From: Candidatus Vicinibacter proximus
Lineage (GTDB): Bacteria > Bacteroidota > Bacteroidia > Chitinophagales > Saprospiraceae
Direction: 5' to 3'
DNA: 64,000 nt
Assembly (NCBI GenBank): GCA_016713905.1
Contig: JADJOE010000003.1
Location: 1,426,001 to 1,490,000 of the forward strand
The notes beneath the pieces are model-generated. The model was not told the DNA's origin. It did not search any database and worked only from the letters and a program-made list of their open reading frames with translations. The position numbers were made by a program, and so were the translations under genes. Shown in pieces: positions 1 through 9,239 of the stretch (positions are counted from its first letter, which is position 1; each line of letters starts with the position of its first letter).

Positions 1-356
1 CTGAACTACCGGTACAACTAATCATTACAACCGATCATGGCACCATTAGAGTTCAAGATCCTATTCGCGTAATTGCAGATAAGGAAACCACATCGAACCT
101 ACGGTATAAAGTTGGCAAGAATTTAAGTTACGATAAAAAAGAAGTATTGGAAATCAGGGAACCTCAACTGGTTGGTCTTCCAAGACCAAATTTATCTTCT
201 ACTTTTATTTTTGCGAAGGACAGGGGCTATTTCCTCTACCCAAACAATTATGGCCACTTCTTGAATTATTACAAAAATACTTTTCAACATGGGGGCATTT
301 CAATGGAAGAGATGATCTGTCCAATTATCAGATTAAAAAGTAAAGTAACTGTATAA
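1..356 (+). CDS. porX: PorX-like T9SS response regulator with PglZ domain (3' end only)
   Basis: The last 117 or so codons of a gene that enters from the left, read in the frame that begins at base 3 and stopping at 354-356. Visible motifs are ITTDHGTIRV (the metal-binding DHG of a PglZ/alkaline-phosphatase-superfamily domain), LRYKVGKN, FIFAKDRGYF, YPNN and FQHGGISMEEMICP. Together these match the C-terminus of PorX proteins. PorX is a two-component regulator (receiver plus PglZ domain) that controls the type IX secretion system, which fits the many T9SS-sorted proteins in this window. The receiver domain lies outside the window, so the name rests on the C-terminal domain alone. Another PglZ protein is possible but less likely. 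Confidence 0.8.
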   Translation, partial: ELPVQLIITTDHGTIRVQDPIRVIADKETTSNLRYKVGKNLSYDKKEVLEIREPQLVGLPRPNLSSTFIFAKDRGYFLYPNNYGHFLNYYKNTFQHGGISMEEMICPIIRLKSKVTV

Positions 357-369
357 ATTCAGGATATAA

Positions 370-822
370 TTAATCGTGCACAGTACTTTTAAAACTTAGC
401 TTTTCAATTTGTGCTTTCAAAAAATCGAAGTGTTCTGTGTTACATAAAAAATAAACTTTCCTGCCAAAGGAAGATCTATAATTAAATGTAATTCTTCCCA
501 CTGATCTGAAAAAGAGTGATTTTACATGTAGTTCACTTACTGCGTGCAATGGAACTTTAATTGTTTTTAAATAATTTGTTACGTATAGAAAATTGGCATC
601 CATTTCTATTCGCTTAAGGCGTAATAAAGTAAAATAAATAATTAAACCAAAGCCAATAAAAAATACCAAGTAGGTAATCTTGAGTAAAGAGGCTGAGGTA
701 AAACTAATATCTTCTGCAGAACTCATCATCAGCCCCAGACCAAGACTTCCAAAAAAAACCAACCAAAATGTCGGTAAAAAAATAACAAAAAACAAAGTGG
801 CATTTGAAGATATCCTGTTCAT
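370..822 (-). CDS. Two-helix membrane protein of unknown function
   Basis: A 150-residue protein. Two hydrophobic helices (about residues 8-32 and 44-66) are followed by a soluble, beta-rich tail of about 80 residues containing KRIEMDANFLYVTNYLKTIKVPL. That layout resembles small membrane-anchored PH-like domain proteins, but I do not recognise a named family. It starts 4 bases after the tatC stop on the same strand, so it is almost certainly co-transcribed with tatC. The + strand reading frame over the same bases is a shadow. Function unknown. Confidence 0.7.
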   Translation of the reverse strand: MNRISSNATLFFVIFLPTFWLVFFGSLGLGLMMSSAEDISFTSASLLKITYLVFFIGFGLIIYFTLLRLKRIEMDANFLYVTNYLKTIKVPLHAVSELHVKSLFFRSVGRITFNYRSSFGRKVYFLCNTEHFDFLKAQIEKLSFKSTVHD

Positions 823-826
823 AGCA

Positions 827-1678
827 TCATTTAAAAGAAGAATTGTCAGAGTAATTGGTGACTTCAGTTTCTTTTGGATAAACCCTTTTGGCTACAATGA
901 TACTGACTTCGTATAACAAACAGAGTGGAAGACCAACCAAAACCATGGAAGTTACATCCGGTGGTGTAATTATAGCTGCAACAATAGAAATTACTACAAT
1001 GGCATGTCTGCGATATGTTCTCATAAATTCGGGTCCCATGATGCCCAGCTTTGCTAAAAAATAGACGCCCATAGGAAGTTCAAAAACCAAACCCGTCGAC
1101 ATGGTAAACATAATCATAGAGTCTACGATTGAACTCAAAGTTGCCGATGCCTGAATGGACTCACTTACCTGATAAGAGGATAAAAAGCTTATGGAAAACG
1201 GAGCAATAATAAAATATCCGAATATGACTCCAGTGAGAAAAAGCAGAGAACAAACTTCAACAACTCCTCTGGTAGCTCTCCGCTCTTTTTCGTATAAACC
1301 GGGCTTTACAAAAAGCCAAATCTCTCTAACGAGTAAGGGGAAAGCAATAATCAAACCTAAAAAAAAACTAACCATTAAATGGACTGTAAGTTGCTCTGAT
1401 AATTCCCTTGTGAATATTTGTGGCGGAATAACTTTAAAACAAGTCCATTCTGATAGCCAGCAAAAAAATCTGAAAGTAGGAAAATCTGACCTTGTTGGAC
1501 CAAGAATGATGGTATCAAAAATAAATTTCTTTTGGAAAAAGATCAGGACGGTTGCAGTGATTACATAAAAAGACGCTCTGAACAAATGCTTTCTCAAAGC
1601 ATCAAAATGATCTAAAAAACTCATTTCAGCCTGCTCCTCTTCAGGATTCTTAGGTCTCGACAATATTTTACTTAACAT
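827..1678 (-). CDS. tatC: Sec-independent protein translocase TatC
   Basis: TatC is the membrane receptor of the twin-arginine pathway, which exports folded proteins across the inner membrane. This 283-residue protein has the family's N-terminal signature MSFLDHFDALRKHL (about residues 19-32), six predicted helices, the FPLLVREIWLFVKPGLYEKERR loop and the ITPPDVTSM motif near the last helices. A soluble extension of about 18 residues precedes the signature, as is common in Bacteroidota. No tatA/B gene is adjacent. A TATCTTTG promoter-like box lies 27 bases upstream, and the downstream membrane protein gene follows after 4 bases. Confidence 0.96.
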   Translation of the reverse strand: MLSKILSRPKNPEEEQAEMSFLDHFDALRKHLFRASFYVITATVLIFFQKKFIFDTIILGPTRSDFPTFRFFCWLSEWTCFKVIPPQIFTRELSEQLTVHLMVSFFLGLIIAFPLLVREIWLFVKPGLYEKERRATRGVVEVCSLLFLTGVIFGYFIIAPFSISFLSSYQVSESIQASATLSSIVDSMIMFTMSTGLVFELPMGVYFLAKLGIMGPEFMRTYRRHAIVVISIVAAIITPPDVTSMVLVGLPLCLLYEVSIIVAKRVYPKETEVTNYSDNSSFK

Positions 1679-1704
1679 GCTGAAAGCTGTTTTATAACCA
1701 TTTG

Positions 1705-1712
1705 CAAAGATA
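1705..1712 (-). promoter_or_regulatory. Putative -7 promoter box for tatC
   Basis: The plus strand reads CAAAGATA, so the minus strand reads TATCTTTG, a full match to the Bacteroidota -7 consensus TAnnTTTG. It lies 27 bases upstream of the tatC ATG. No TTG is seen at the usual -33 spacing. The same octamer precedes several other genes in this window. Confidence 0.5.
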
Positions 1713-1761
1713 AGTGAGTTTTTAATGAAAGGGCCAGACCAAAAGATAATAATATTTGACT

Positions 1762-1769
1762 TAACTTTG
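1762..1769 (+). promoter_or_regulatory. Putative -7 box just before the LamG-like secreted protein gene
   Basis: TAACTTTG matches TAnnTTTG and ends 5 bases before the ATG at 1775. If it is used, the transcript would be leaderless or nearly so. No convincing -33 element is seen. Confidence 0.3.
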
Positions 1770-1774
1770 GCCTT

Positions 1775-2980
1775 ATGAGAAAGTATGCAGGAGTTTTCTC
1801 CCTATTTATCGGGTTGTTACTTATACCATTCAAACCCAAAGCACAACAGGTATTGGTTAAATATGCTTTTAAAAATTGTGGATTAACCGCAAATCAAAGC
1901 AATGCGGGAGATTTAAAGAATTCCGTTGCGCTGAATTGTGATTGTGGAATAGAAGATGAGGCGGTGATCCTCAATGGACAGAAAATTGAATTGCCTGTGA
2001 CATTGGATTCATTTTTCAGAAATGATTATTCTCTTTGCTTTTCGTTTCTTCCAGGGATTTTCAGCGGGGAAATGGACCTTTTCAGTAAGGCAGCACAATG
2101 CAATGCAGATACTAACCTACGCATAAGTTATCGGGCTAAAGATTCGGTTTTCCAATTTAATGTAAGGGAAGGTATCGATGAAAATATATTTCTAGAAGCA
2201 AAAGCCGACCCGGGTAGTTGTTGGCAAACAATATGTCTCAGTAAAAATGGAATTGATTTCAGGGTATTTGTAAATGGCGTAGAAAAAGATCGAGAAATAG
2301 CACCAAACCTTATCAATCTGGAAAACAAATATCCACTCACTATTAATGGATCTGCATGCGTTCCTTCCAATCTGGTTAGTGCCTCAGGTAAAATGGATAA
2401 CATTATTCTAGCTAATTATGGGTTCAATGGCCCTGCTGTAATTTCTATGTACAAGCCTCAACAAAAAATTCTCACAGAAGATACTTTGATATTTTTAGGA
2501 GATCAATTTTTACTTCGTTCGGAGAGTAACTGTCCGGGCAATATCAATTGGATGCCCACAGTTTCACTTGACAACCCTAGTATTCCCGGCCCATTGGCTT
2601 CTCCTGTGGTTGAAACAAGATACCAGGCAAGATTTGATATTTCCGGGTGCAGTATTACCGATAACGTGCTGGTGCGAGTGGTTGATAAAGAAAAATTGCA
2701 ATGTGCAGAAATCAGGTTTCCAAGTGCATTTACGCCAAATCAGGATGGTTTAAATGAGGGATTTGGAATCAGCAATTATTACCTCATTGAAAAACTTTTC
2801 ACTTTTGATATTTTGGATCGTAATGGTTCCATTATCTTTCACACAGAGGACCCTGAAGTAAAATGGGATGGCACCTATAAAAATAAACCATTAAATCCCG
2901 GTAGCTATTATTACCGTATTTCCTATCAATGCAAAGGGGAAAAATACCAGTCCAAAGGAGCCTTATTTTTACTTAAGTAA
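1775..2980 (+). CDS. Secreted LamG-like protein with gliding-motility-type C-terminal sorting domain
   Basis: A 401-residue exported protein with an N-terminal signal peptide ending near KPKAQQ. A concanavalin/LamG-like jelly-roll region follows (about residues 60-220, with DYSLCFSFLPG and KNGIDFRVFVNGVEKD). Next comes a small Ig-like module, and then the gliding-motility-associated C-terminal domain (about residues 315-401: FPSAFTPNQDGLNEGF, FDILDRNGSIIF, WDGTYKNKPLNPGSYYYRI). That C-terminal domain is a type-B T9SS sorting signal, so the protein should reach the outside of the outer membrane. Its ligand is unknown. It is transcribed alone, divergent from tatC and convergent with the next gene. 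Confidence 0.85.
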   Translation: MRKYAGVFSLFIGLLLIPFKPKAQQVLVKYAFKNCGLTANQSNAGDLKNSVALNCDCGIEDEAVILNGQKIELPVTLDSFFRNDYSLCFSFLPGIFSGEMDLFSKAAQCNADTNLRISYRAKDSVFQFNVREGIDENIFLEAKADPGSCWQTICLSKNGIDFRVFVNGVEKDREIAPNLINLENKYPLTINGSACVPSNLVSASGKMDNIILANYGFNGPAVISMYKPQQKILTEDTLIFLGDQFLLRSESNCPGNINWMPTVSLDNPSIPGPLASPVVETRYQARFDISGCSITDNVLVRVVDKEKLQCAEIRFPSAFTPNQDGLNEGFGISNYYLIEKLFTFDILDRNGSIIFHTEDPEVKWDGTYKNKPLNPGSYYYRISYQCKGEKYQSKGALFLLK

Positions 2981-3018
2981 ATCGTAGCTTAAGAAAAATC
3001 AAGTTAACTCATAATGGA

Positions 3019-6000
3019 TTACCTAACTATGGTAATGTCTCCCCGGTAAACCAACTTATAACCGTCCTTAAATAGGACTCCGACAGAATAAACATAGACT
3101 CCTGGATTCATTGGCTTTGACTTAAATGTTCCATCCCAGGTGCTTACAATTCCGCCACTGATATTAGGATTCTCAAGATGATAAAGATTGGCACCCCAAC
3201 GGTCGAAAATATCAACGAATTCAATTTTATCTACATCCGGGCCGGCGGTAATATCAAAATAATCATTCACCCCATCATTATTAGGACTAATTGCATTTGG
3301 CACAAACAGCTTTCGGTTATTTTCAACAATTACAGTGATCTTATCACTTGCCGTACAGCCATTTTCATCGACCACTACCAATGTAAACATGGTATTTGCA
3401 TTTGGAGTAACAAAACTTACTTCAGAGTCAGGAGTGCTCACGAAATTTCTCGGTGTCCAAATGACAGAGTCAATGCGGGCTTGAGAATTTATTTTACCGA
3501 TAAGTCTCAGACTATCTCCAAGCTGAATGGTATCGAAATCTTGTCCAAATTCAACTGATAAATTATTATAAGGATTAGGAATGACAATCGTCGTATCTAT
3601 TTTACATCCATTCTTATCGTACACAGAAATGGAATAAACTCCTGAAAACAATGGAACCAATTCGCCAATTTGATTAGGCGCGCCATTCTGAATGGTGAAC
3701 CTGTATTGAGGTCCTGCACCACCTGTGGCGGACAACACCGTAAAAAGCTGCTGGTCATCTGCACAAAAAGGAGTATCGATGGGCATAAAATTAGCCACAA
3801 TTGGAGAAGGTTCAAGAATGGTATAGGATACTGTTCCTGTACAGTTATTCGCGTCTATAACGGTAAGGTTGTAAGTTCCGGCAGAAAGACCGGTAAGCAC
3901 TGAGTCCTGACCAACATTGGGACTCCAAACAAAGGTTCCTTTTCCTTTAGCTCCACCGCTCCACACAGTTGTAATTCGGCCATCGTTTAAACCTGCACAG
4001 CTTACATCAAGTGTTGATCCCTGAATTACTTGTACTTTTATAGAATCCGGTTCTCTCAGCCTTATTGAATCCAGATGTATACACCCCTTGTTATCTGTGA
4101 TGTTCACATAATAATAGCCATCCCTTATTCCCGCCAATACCGGACCTGTGGTTCCACTATTCAACCATCTGAAGGTATACGGTCCCATTCCACCTTTTGC
4201 TGCAACGGTAATTCTGCCATCGCTTAGACCATAGCAACTTGGAGGACTTAACACCAGTTTAGTTGAATCTATACTGATTGGGACTGCAGCCGGCACATTG
4301 AAGTAAATTGTATCTGAACAAAGATTATTGATGGAAATTATCGCAAATTGCTGCCCTGAACATAATGCAATTGCCGTGTCTCTGAAAATCCTCTGATTTG
4401 AATTGTACAACGTTTGTTCACCGCTGGACCAGTTTACCGTGACCAATGTATCCATGGTTGTCACAGTGACAATGGCTTGTCCGTCGCAAGAAGCAGATCC
4501 CGAACAATTAGGACTGACAAGCCCAGAAATTTGGATCTGAGGACGTGGGGGATCAACCAGAGTAAAGGTATCCGTTAGAGGAGGACAGCCACCAATATCA
4601 TCAATAGTAACAATATATTGACCAGCTTTAAGGTTGGTATTTACCTGTGAATTTCCGCCGATATTCCAACTGTATTGCAACAAACCAGAGCCTCCTCTAG
4701 CAAAAACAATAATAAGGCCATCTGCCTTATTTGGACATGAAGGATTTTGAAGAACAACAGAATCAATGGTTATTGGGTTTCCGGATAGATTAATTCTCGT
4801 GGATGCAGTATCACTACAGCCATTCTGGTCAGTAATGGTTACATTATAATTTCCTGCTGGAAGCATACAGATTCTTGCTGCGCTTCCTGGCACATTCCAT
4901 TGAAATGAATTTACAGCTGCAGAACCTGCTGTAAAAAGGACTTCAACACAACCGGAAGAGTCCCCAGGGCATATGACATTCACATTGTTGAATCCTGTAA
5001 CGGTGGGTCCTGTTGGCTTGGTTACGGTATAAACCTTCGATACCCTGCATCCCTTAGCATCTGTGAGGGTAACAGAATATGTACCTGCACTTATACCAGT
5101 AAGTCTGGGAGAACTGGATCCCTGGAAATCCCATAAAAAACGGTAAGACATTGTACCTCCAAAACCCCGAAGGTCTATTAGAGCGTCCATTCCAGGGCTA
5201 CATGATTCTGTAGTATCCAAAGCATTTTCTATAATTTCTAATACATCAGGCTGGTGAACAAACAAAGTATCATTTAGCATACAGCCCAGACTGTCGGTAA
5301 TATTAAGATAATAAGTACCTGCAGCAAGCCCGGGACTTGTATATTGATTTAGTACTGTTATGCCTCCAGGTATCATATTCCCTCCACTATTGATCAAAGT
5401 AAAAGTCAGGGGTAAATTTAATTTTCCTTTAGACTTGGCGAAAACAGTAATTCTGCCATTTGCTTCGCCAAAACACCGAACACTATCGATAATTGATGAA
5501 TCGGATAATTCACCAGAACTGGCTACAGCAAACTTTATGGTATCGGAGCAACCATAGGTATTTAGAATGTATTTATGCCTGTCCTGTACAATTACAATTT
5601 GTGAATCGCAAACCATATTGTTGGAACAACTGACACCCGGCAAACAATTTGCAGCCGGGTTTGACGGCCAAATATAGTTATACCTTCCACCAAGAAAAGG
5701 GGTCCCTCCTCTTGCAGTTACTGTAACCTGTCCATCACAACTTCCAGCACATGTAGACTCTTTGTCTATTGCAATATTGGCAAAAAGGGTGTCTGCCCTT
5801 AAGAATGTATCCAATGTTGCGGTACAGCCAAAACTGTCTGTGACTGTAATTGTATATTTACCTGCGTACAAGCCTGTTTCTCTGGTTTTTCCATACGAAT
5901 TAATGGGCTGGATGCCTACAAATAAATTCCCAACCCCACCGCCAAGGATCAAGCCTATCCTTCCATCATTTTTATTATAACAACTGGGTTCGCGAGTATA

Positions 6001-6819
6001 GGTGATGTCGTTTCTTATGGTAATGGATGGAGCTGCCAAAACCCGAACAACGAGATTTGTGTCTTTACCTGAAGCATCTTTAACATTAAAATCATAAGTC
6101 CCCGGTGGCAAATTGTTTACAATTAAACAATCCCCTCCCATTGCTAAAACGCCATTGCCATTGGGCGCATTGGTAGAGGTAATGGTATACGGAGCTTGAC
6201 CTCCCCATGCCTTTAAAGTAATAGACCCAGTATTATTCAATGTTCCACAAGCATTATGAATCACACAAAGTCCGGTGGGAATTTGAATTTTTATCTGATC
6301 GGAAGGATCTTTATCTGCTACGCAATACACTACGTCATCTACCCCAATTTTTTTAAGGAATTCAATGGATGTGGGTCTGTTGGAAAGAAAAACCGGGGAA
6401 CAAGCTCCGGGAGCGCCTATTAATTTGAAGCAAATTTCAAACAAAACAGAACCATCCGGCAAAGTTTGTCCTTGAGCGTTTGGGTCATCCCATAAACAAA
6501 TGATAGCCGCCTTTGCTGTATCGATTCGAGCGTTTGTTTGTCCGAAACCCACTAAGGTAGGGTTTAAATTTCGAATACTGGATGGGACAACTACTTTTGG
6601 ATCGTAATTTACAGAAAACTGAAAAGCACTAATGTCCTTAAAATTAAATAACCTGACTTCTATGCAAACTTCAGCTCCCTTGTCCCCATTTTTGGTTACC
6701 ATATCCACTAAAACACAACTGTCTTGCTGGGCATTTAAAGTACCTGACCCGAACCACAATAAGGTGACATTCAGTATCAAAATAATCGAAGGGTATAGAT
6801 ATAAACGGTTAAGACGCAT
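3019..6819 (-). CDS. Large surface protein: cohesin-like domain, SprB-like repeats, T9SS type-B C-terminus
   Basis: A 1266-residue protein. The signal peptide ends near LNAQQD. Residues of about 35-180 form a cohesin-like domain (VCIEVRLFNFKDISAFQFSVNYDP, LFEICFKLIG). Residues of about 190-1140 carry roughly ten SprB-like repeats, seen as recurring units of the form SCYGLSDGRITVAAKGGMGP, YTFRW, GxYYVNITDNKGC. The end (about 1180-1266: FVPNAISPNNDGVNDYF, VDIFDRWGANLYH, WDGTFKSKPMNPGVYVYSV) is a gliding-motility-type T9SS signal. SprB-repeat proteins are cell-surface adhesins in gliding Bacteroidota. Whether this one serves motility, attachment or matrix formation cannot be told from sequence. 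A TATCTTTG box lies just upstream. Confidence 0.9.
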   Translation of the reverse strand: MRLNRLYLYPSIILILNVTLLWFGSGTLNAQQDSCVLVDMVTKNGDKGAEVCIEVRLFNFKDISAFQFSVNYDPKVVVPSSIRNLNPTLVGFGQTNARIDTAKAAIICLWDDPNAQGQTLPDGSVLFEICFKLIGAPGACSPVFLSNRPTSIEFLKKIGVDDVVYCVADKDPSDQIKIQIPTGLCVIHNACGTLNNTGSITLKAWGGQAPYTITSTNAPNGNGVLAMGGDCLIVNNLPPGTYDFNVKDASGKDTNLVVRVLAAPSITIRNDITYTREPSCYNKNDGRIGLILGGGVGNLFVGIQPINSYGKTRETGLYAGKYTITVTDSFGCTATLDTFLRADTLFANIAIDKESTCAGSCDGQVTVTARGGTPFLGGRYNYIWPSNPAANCLPGVSCSNNMVCDSQIVIVQDRHKYILNTYGCSDTIKFAVASSGELSDSSIIDSVRCFGEANGRITVFAKSKGKLNLPLTFTLINSGGNMIPGGITVLNQYTSPGLAAGTYYLNITDSLGCMLNDTLFVHQPDVLEIIENALDTTESCSPGMDALIDLRGFGGTMSYRFLWDFQGSSSPRLTGISAGTYSVTLTDAKGCRVSKVYTVTKPTGPTVTGFNNVNVICPGDSSGCVEVLFTAGSAAVNSFQWNVPGSAARICMLPAGNYNVTITDQNGCSDTASTRINLSGNPITIDSVVLQNPSCPNKADGLIIVFARGGSGLLQYSWNIGGNSQVNTNLKAGQYIVTIDDIGGCPPLTDTFTLVDPPRPQIQISGLVSPNCSGSASCDGQAIVTVTTMDTLVTVNWSSGEQTLYNSNQRIFRDTAIALCSGQQFAIISINNLCSDTIYFNVPAAVPISIDSTKLVLSPPSCYGLSDGRITVAAKGGMGPYTFRWLNSGTTGPVLAGIRDGYYYVNITDNKGCIHLDSIRLREPDSIKVQVIQGSTLDVSCAGLNDGRITTVWSGGAKGKGTFVWSPNVGQDSVLTGLSAGTYNLTVIDANNCTGTVSYTILEPSPIVANFMPIDTPFCADDQQLFTVLSATGGAGPQYRFTIQNGAPNQIGELVPLFSGVYSISVYDKNGCKIDTTIVIPNPYNNLSVEFGQDFDTIQLGDSLRLIGKINSQARIDSVIWTPRNFVSTPDSEVSFVTPNANTMFTLVVVDENGCTASDKITVIVENNRKLFVPNAISPNNDGVNDYFDITAGPDVDKIEFVDIFDRWGANLYHLENPNISGGIVSTWDGTFKSKPMNPGVYVYSVGVLFKDGYKLVYRGDITIVR

Positions 6820-6840
6820 CGTTTTACGAATTCAATTTGG

Positions 6841-6848
6841 CAAAGATA
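6841..6848 (-). promoter_or_regulatory. Putative -7 promoter box for the SprB-like gene
   Basis: The minus strand reads TATCTTTG (plus CAAAGATA), 22 bases upstream of the ATG at 6819. It matches the Bacteroidota -7 consensus. A -33 TTG at standard spacing is not evident. Confidence 0.5.
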
Positions 6849-6935
6849 TAACAACTAAACTTGAGGTGAATAGGGAAAGGTTACCTTAACAACGCATTAA
6901 GAGCATGAATATTCTGCAAGTTGCTAAAAATGTGC

Positions 6936-8168
6936 TTAGGCCCTTCCTAAAATGACGCGGTTTATCCAGTTTGACGAAATTCCGTATGGAATCTGAGCCA
7001 AAGATACGCCAGGTTTGGCAATTATCAACTGAGCCAGCTTTCCTTTTTCTATACTCCCGACGATATCCTGAAATTCAAGTGCGCAAGCGGCATTTATGGT
7101 CATGGCCGTTAATACCTCTTCCGGTAATAAACGCATCTTTATGCAGGAGAGTGCAAAAGTGAGTGTAGGATCTGGACATGGTGATGTTCCGGGGTTGTAA
7201 TCAGTTGCTATAGCTAAACCCAAGCCAGATTCAATCATTTTTCTTGCAGGAGGGTATTCGAGATTCATAAAAAAGGCTGCTGCAGGTAAGCCTACAGGTA
7301 TAGTCCGAACATTTAGTAATTGGTTAATTTCAGAATCATCCAATACCTCCAAATGATCCACAGAAATAGCCTGGTGTTTTAAGGCAACTCCTATCCCTCC
7401 CGAATGGGTAAATTGATTCGTATGAATCCTCGGTTTAATTCCATATTGTGATGCAGCTTTTAATATTAGGTCAGTTTCTTCCGGGCTAAAAAATCCTTGT
7501 TCGCAAAAAACATCGCAATAATCTGCAAGTTTATGCTCAGCAATATATGGAAGCATTTCGTCCACAAGGATATTCAAGTAACCCTGATGGTTGTTTCGGT
7601 ATTCCAGTGGATACGAATGTGCGCCAAGAAAAGTAGCCCTGATTGGAATTTCAAACTCTTCTTTCAATCTTTTGATCACCCGAAGAATTTTAATTTCCTG
7701 GTCAAATGAAAGACCATAGCCACTTTTTATCTCAATACATCCAGTGCCTAGATTCATGGCGTATTCTAATCTGACTTTTGACTTTTGAAAAAGTTCTTCT
7801 TCAGACATAGCTGCCAATTTGAGCGCAGAGTTGAGAATACCCCCTCCCCGTGCGCTTATTTCCTGATAAGTTAAACCTCTGATCCGATCAACAAATTCGA
7901 GTTCTCTTGTCTCTGCAAAAACCAAATGGGTGTGACAATCCACGAATGCGGGAAGAACCAAAGCACCCTCAGCATCTATTACATGGATATTTTTTGTTTC
8001 AAATTTATCCATGGAACCATAATCTTCTATTAGGCCGTCACTCACTTTGAGCCATGCATTGGCAAAAGATGGTATAACAGACATATCCTGCCCCTTTTTA
8101 AAAAGAACAGGATATTCACTGCACATCAGCAGATTGCCGATGTTTTTTATGATAAAATGAGCCGTCAT
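6936..8168 (-). CDS. hutI: Imidazolonepropionase
   Basis: HutI hydrolyses 4-imidazolone-5-propanoate to N-formimino-L-glutamate, the third step of histidine degradation. The 410-residue length is typical. Amidohydrolase metal and substrate motifs are present in order: VDCHTHLVFAETRE, TYQEISARGGGI, GTGCIEIKSGYGL, TFLGAHSYPLEYR, RIHTNQFTHSGG, VDHLE and ATDYNPGTSPC. Its ATG shares one base with the stop of the upstream thioredoxin-SPOR gene (TAATG), so the two are translationally coupled. No other hut gene lies in the window, so the rest of the pathway must be elsewhere if it is complete. Confidence 0.95.
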   Translation of the reverse strand: MTAHFIIKNIGNLLMCSEYPVLFKKGQDMSVIPSFANAWLKVSDGLIEDYGSMDKFETKNIHVIDAEGALVLPAFVDCHTHLVFAETRELEFVDRIRGLTYQEISARGGGILNSALKLAAMSEEELFQKSKVRLEYAMNLGTGCIEIKSGYGLSFDQEIKILRVIKRLKEEFEIPIRATFLGAHSYPLEYRNNHQGYLNILVDEMLPYIAEHKLADYCDVFCEQGFFSPEETDLILKAASQYGIKPRIHTNQFTHSGGIGVALKHQAISVDHLEVLDDSEINQLLNVRTIPVGLPAAAFFMNLEYPPARKMIESGLGLAIATDYNPGTSPCPDPTLTFALSCIKMRLLPEEVLTAMTINAACALEFQDIVGSIEKGKLAQLIIAKPGVSLAQIPYGISSNWINRVILGRA

Positions 8169-8980
8169 TAATATTCTATTTTACGGATCAACCCTTTCAC
8201 AGAATGTTTTTCCAAATTTTGAAGGAACAAATTAGCTTCCTCTTCAGTGATGAAAGAACCCAAAGCAATTTTAAAAATTGTTTTTCCACTTTGCAGTTGT
8301 TCTTCAAGAATACTGGCATCCTGATTAAATAATTTATCCAGTCTGTTTGCTTCAATCTGTGCATTTTCAAATCTGCTATAAGCCCCTGTTTGTATATAAA
8401 ATTGGCCAGTAAGACCATAACTGGATGCAGGTTCAGATTCTTCTTTATAATCCACATTTTCTTCACTTTTGGCGGACAATGCTTTATCCCTTTGAGCGAA
8501 AAAAGCCTCTTCATCCTGGACAGTGGAGGATGTGTTAATTTCTTTATTAACCACAACTGGATTAATATCAAACTGATCAACCAAGTCATTTATCCACTCG
8601 CCAAATTTTTCTACGTTAAGTGATTCTTCCCGTCGATCTATTATTCTTCCATCCGGATGAAAAACAAGGATGGTTGGTAATAATTTGACATTAAACTTTT
8701 CTTTCAGAATTATTCCTCCGGCGTCATCGATGTCTATATCCATGGCCACTGAATTTTTAGTTAAAACTTCTATGACTTGCTGATCTGTAAAAACATTTTT
8801 ATCCATAAAACGACATGGTAGGCACCATTTTGCACCAAACTTAAGCATCAAAATTTTGCTTTCATTTTTTGCCTTTTCTTTAGCTGCCTGGAGACTACCT
8901 TCAAAAAATACTGTTGCACGGAGTTGTGTATTGGTAAGGAACACAAACGATAAGATCGAAAACAAAAGTGAAAATTTCAT
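8168..8980 (-). CDS. Exported thioredoxin-like protein with C-terminal SPOR domain
   Basis: I place the start at 8980 (MKFSLLFSILSFVFL), giving a proper signal peptide. A longer in-frame start at 9043 would add 21 residues ahead of it and hide the signal. The mature protein has a thioredoxin fold with the redox motif KWCLPC (about residue 50) and the cis-Pro-type stretch KLLPTILVFHPDGR. The C-terminal SPOR domain (about residues 195-270: GQFYIQTGAYSRFENAQIEA, FKIALGSFITEEEA) binds septal peptidoglycan in other bacteria. A periplasmic disulfide reductase/isomerase held at the cell wall is the natural reading. It overlaps hutI by one base, with no obvious functional link. Confidence 0.85.
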   Translation of the reverse strand: MKFSLLFSILSFVFLTNTQLRATVFFEGSLQAAKEKAKNESKILMLKFGAKWCLPCRFMDKNVFTDQQVIEVLTKNSVAMDIDIDDAGGIILKEKFNVKLLPTILVFHPDGRIIDRREESLNVEKFGEWINDLVDQFDINPVVVNKEINTSSTVQDEEAFFAQRDKALSAKSEENVDYKEESEPASSYGLTGQFYIQTGAYSRFENAQIEANRLDKLFNQDASILEEQLQSGKTIFKIALGSFITEEEANLFLQNLEKHSVKGLIRKIEY

Positions 8981-9215
8981 ATTATAAATTTTTATAATTT
9001 GTATAATGTTGATTACAAACAATGATATTCTCACAAATTGCATGCCAAAAGAAAAAATTGTAATTAAATATAATATTATTTAATATTTTAATTATTGTAT
9101 TACTGTGTTTTATATGTTACAAATTTATTTAATATAATAATGTTTTTCTGGGCTTTTATACTAGGGAGACAATTGGGTGATCCACAACTTGCCCAAACAA
9201 TTCTGGCACATTAGT

Positions 9216-9223
9216 TATCTTTG
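9216..9223 (+). promoter_or_regulatory. Putative -7 promoter box for fabH
   Basis: TATCTTTG lies 16 bases before the ATG at 9240. A TTG at 9189-9191 sits 24 bases upstream of it, slightly farther than the usual -33 spacing. The box supports 9240 rather than 9177 as the fabH start, because 9177 lies upstream of the box. Confidence 0.5.
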
Positions 9224-9239
9224 CGGCCAAATCCTTACC

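Noticed and set aside
1191..1568. A 125-codon plus-strand frame over tatC.
   Set aside because: It is the shadow of a clear tatC gene, and its sequence is low-complexity and basic without domain features.
9177..9239. A longer fabH start adding 21 residues.
   Set aside because: The extension contains the TATCTTTG promoter box and has no FabH-like sequence, while the ATG at 9240 gives the standard length.
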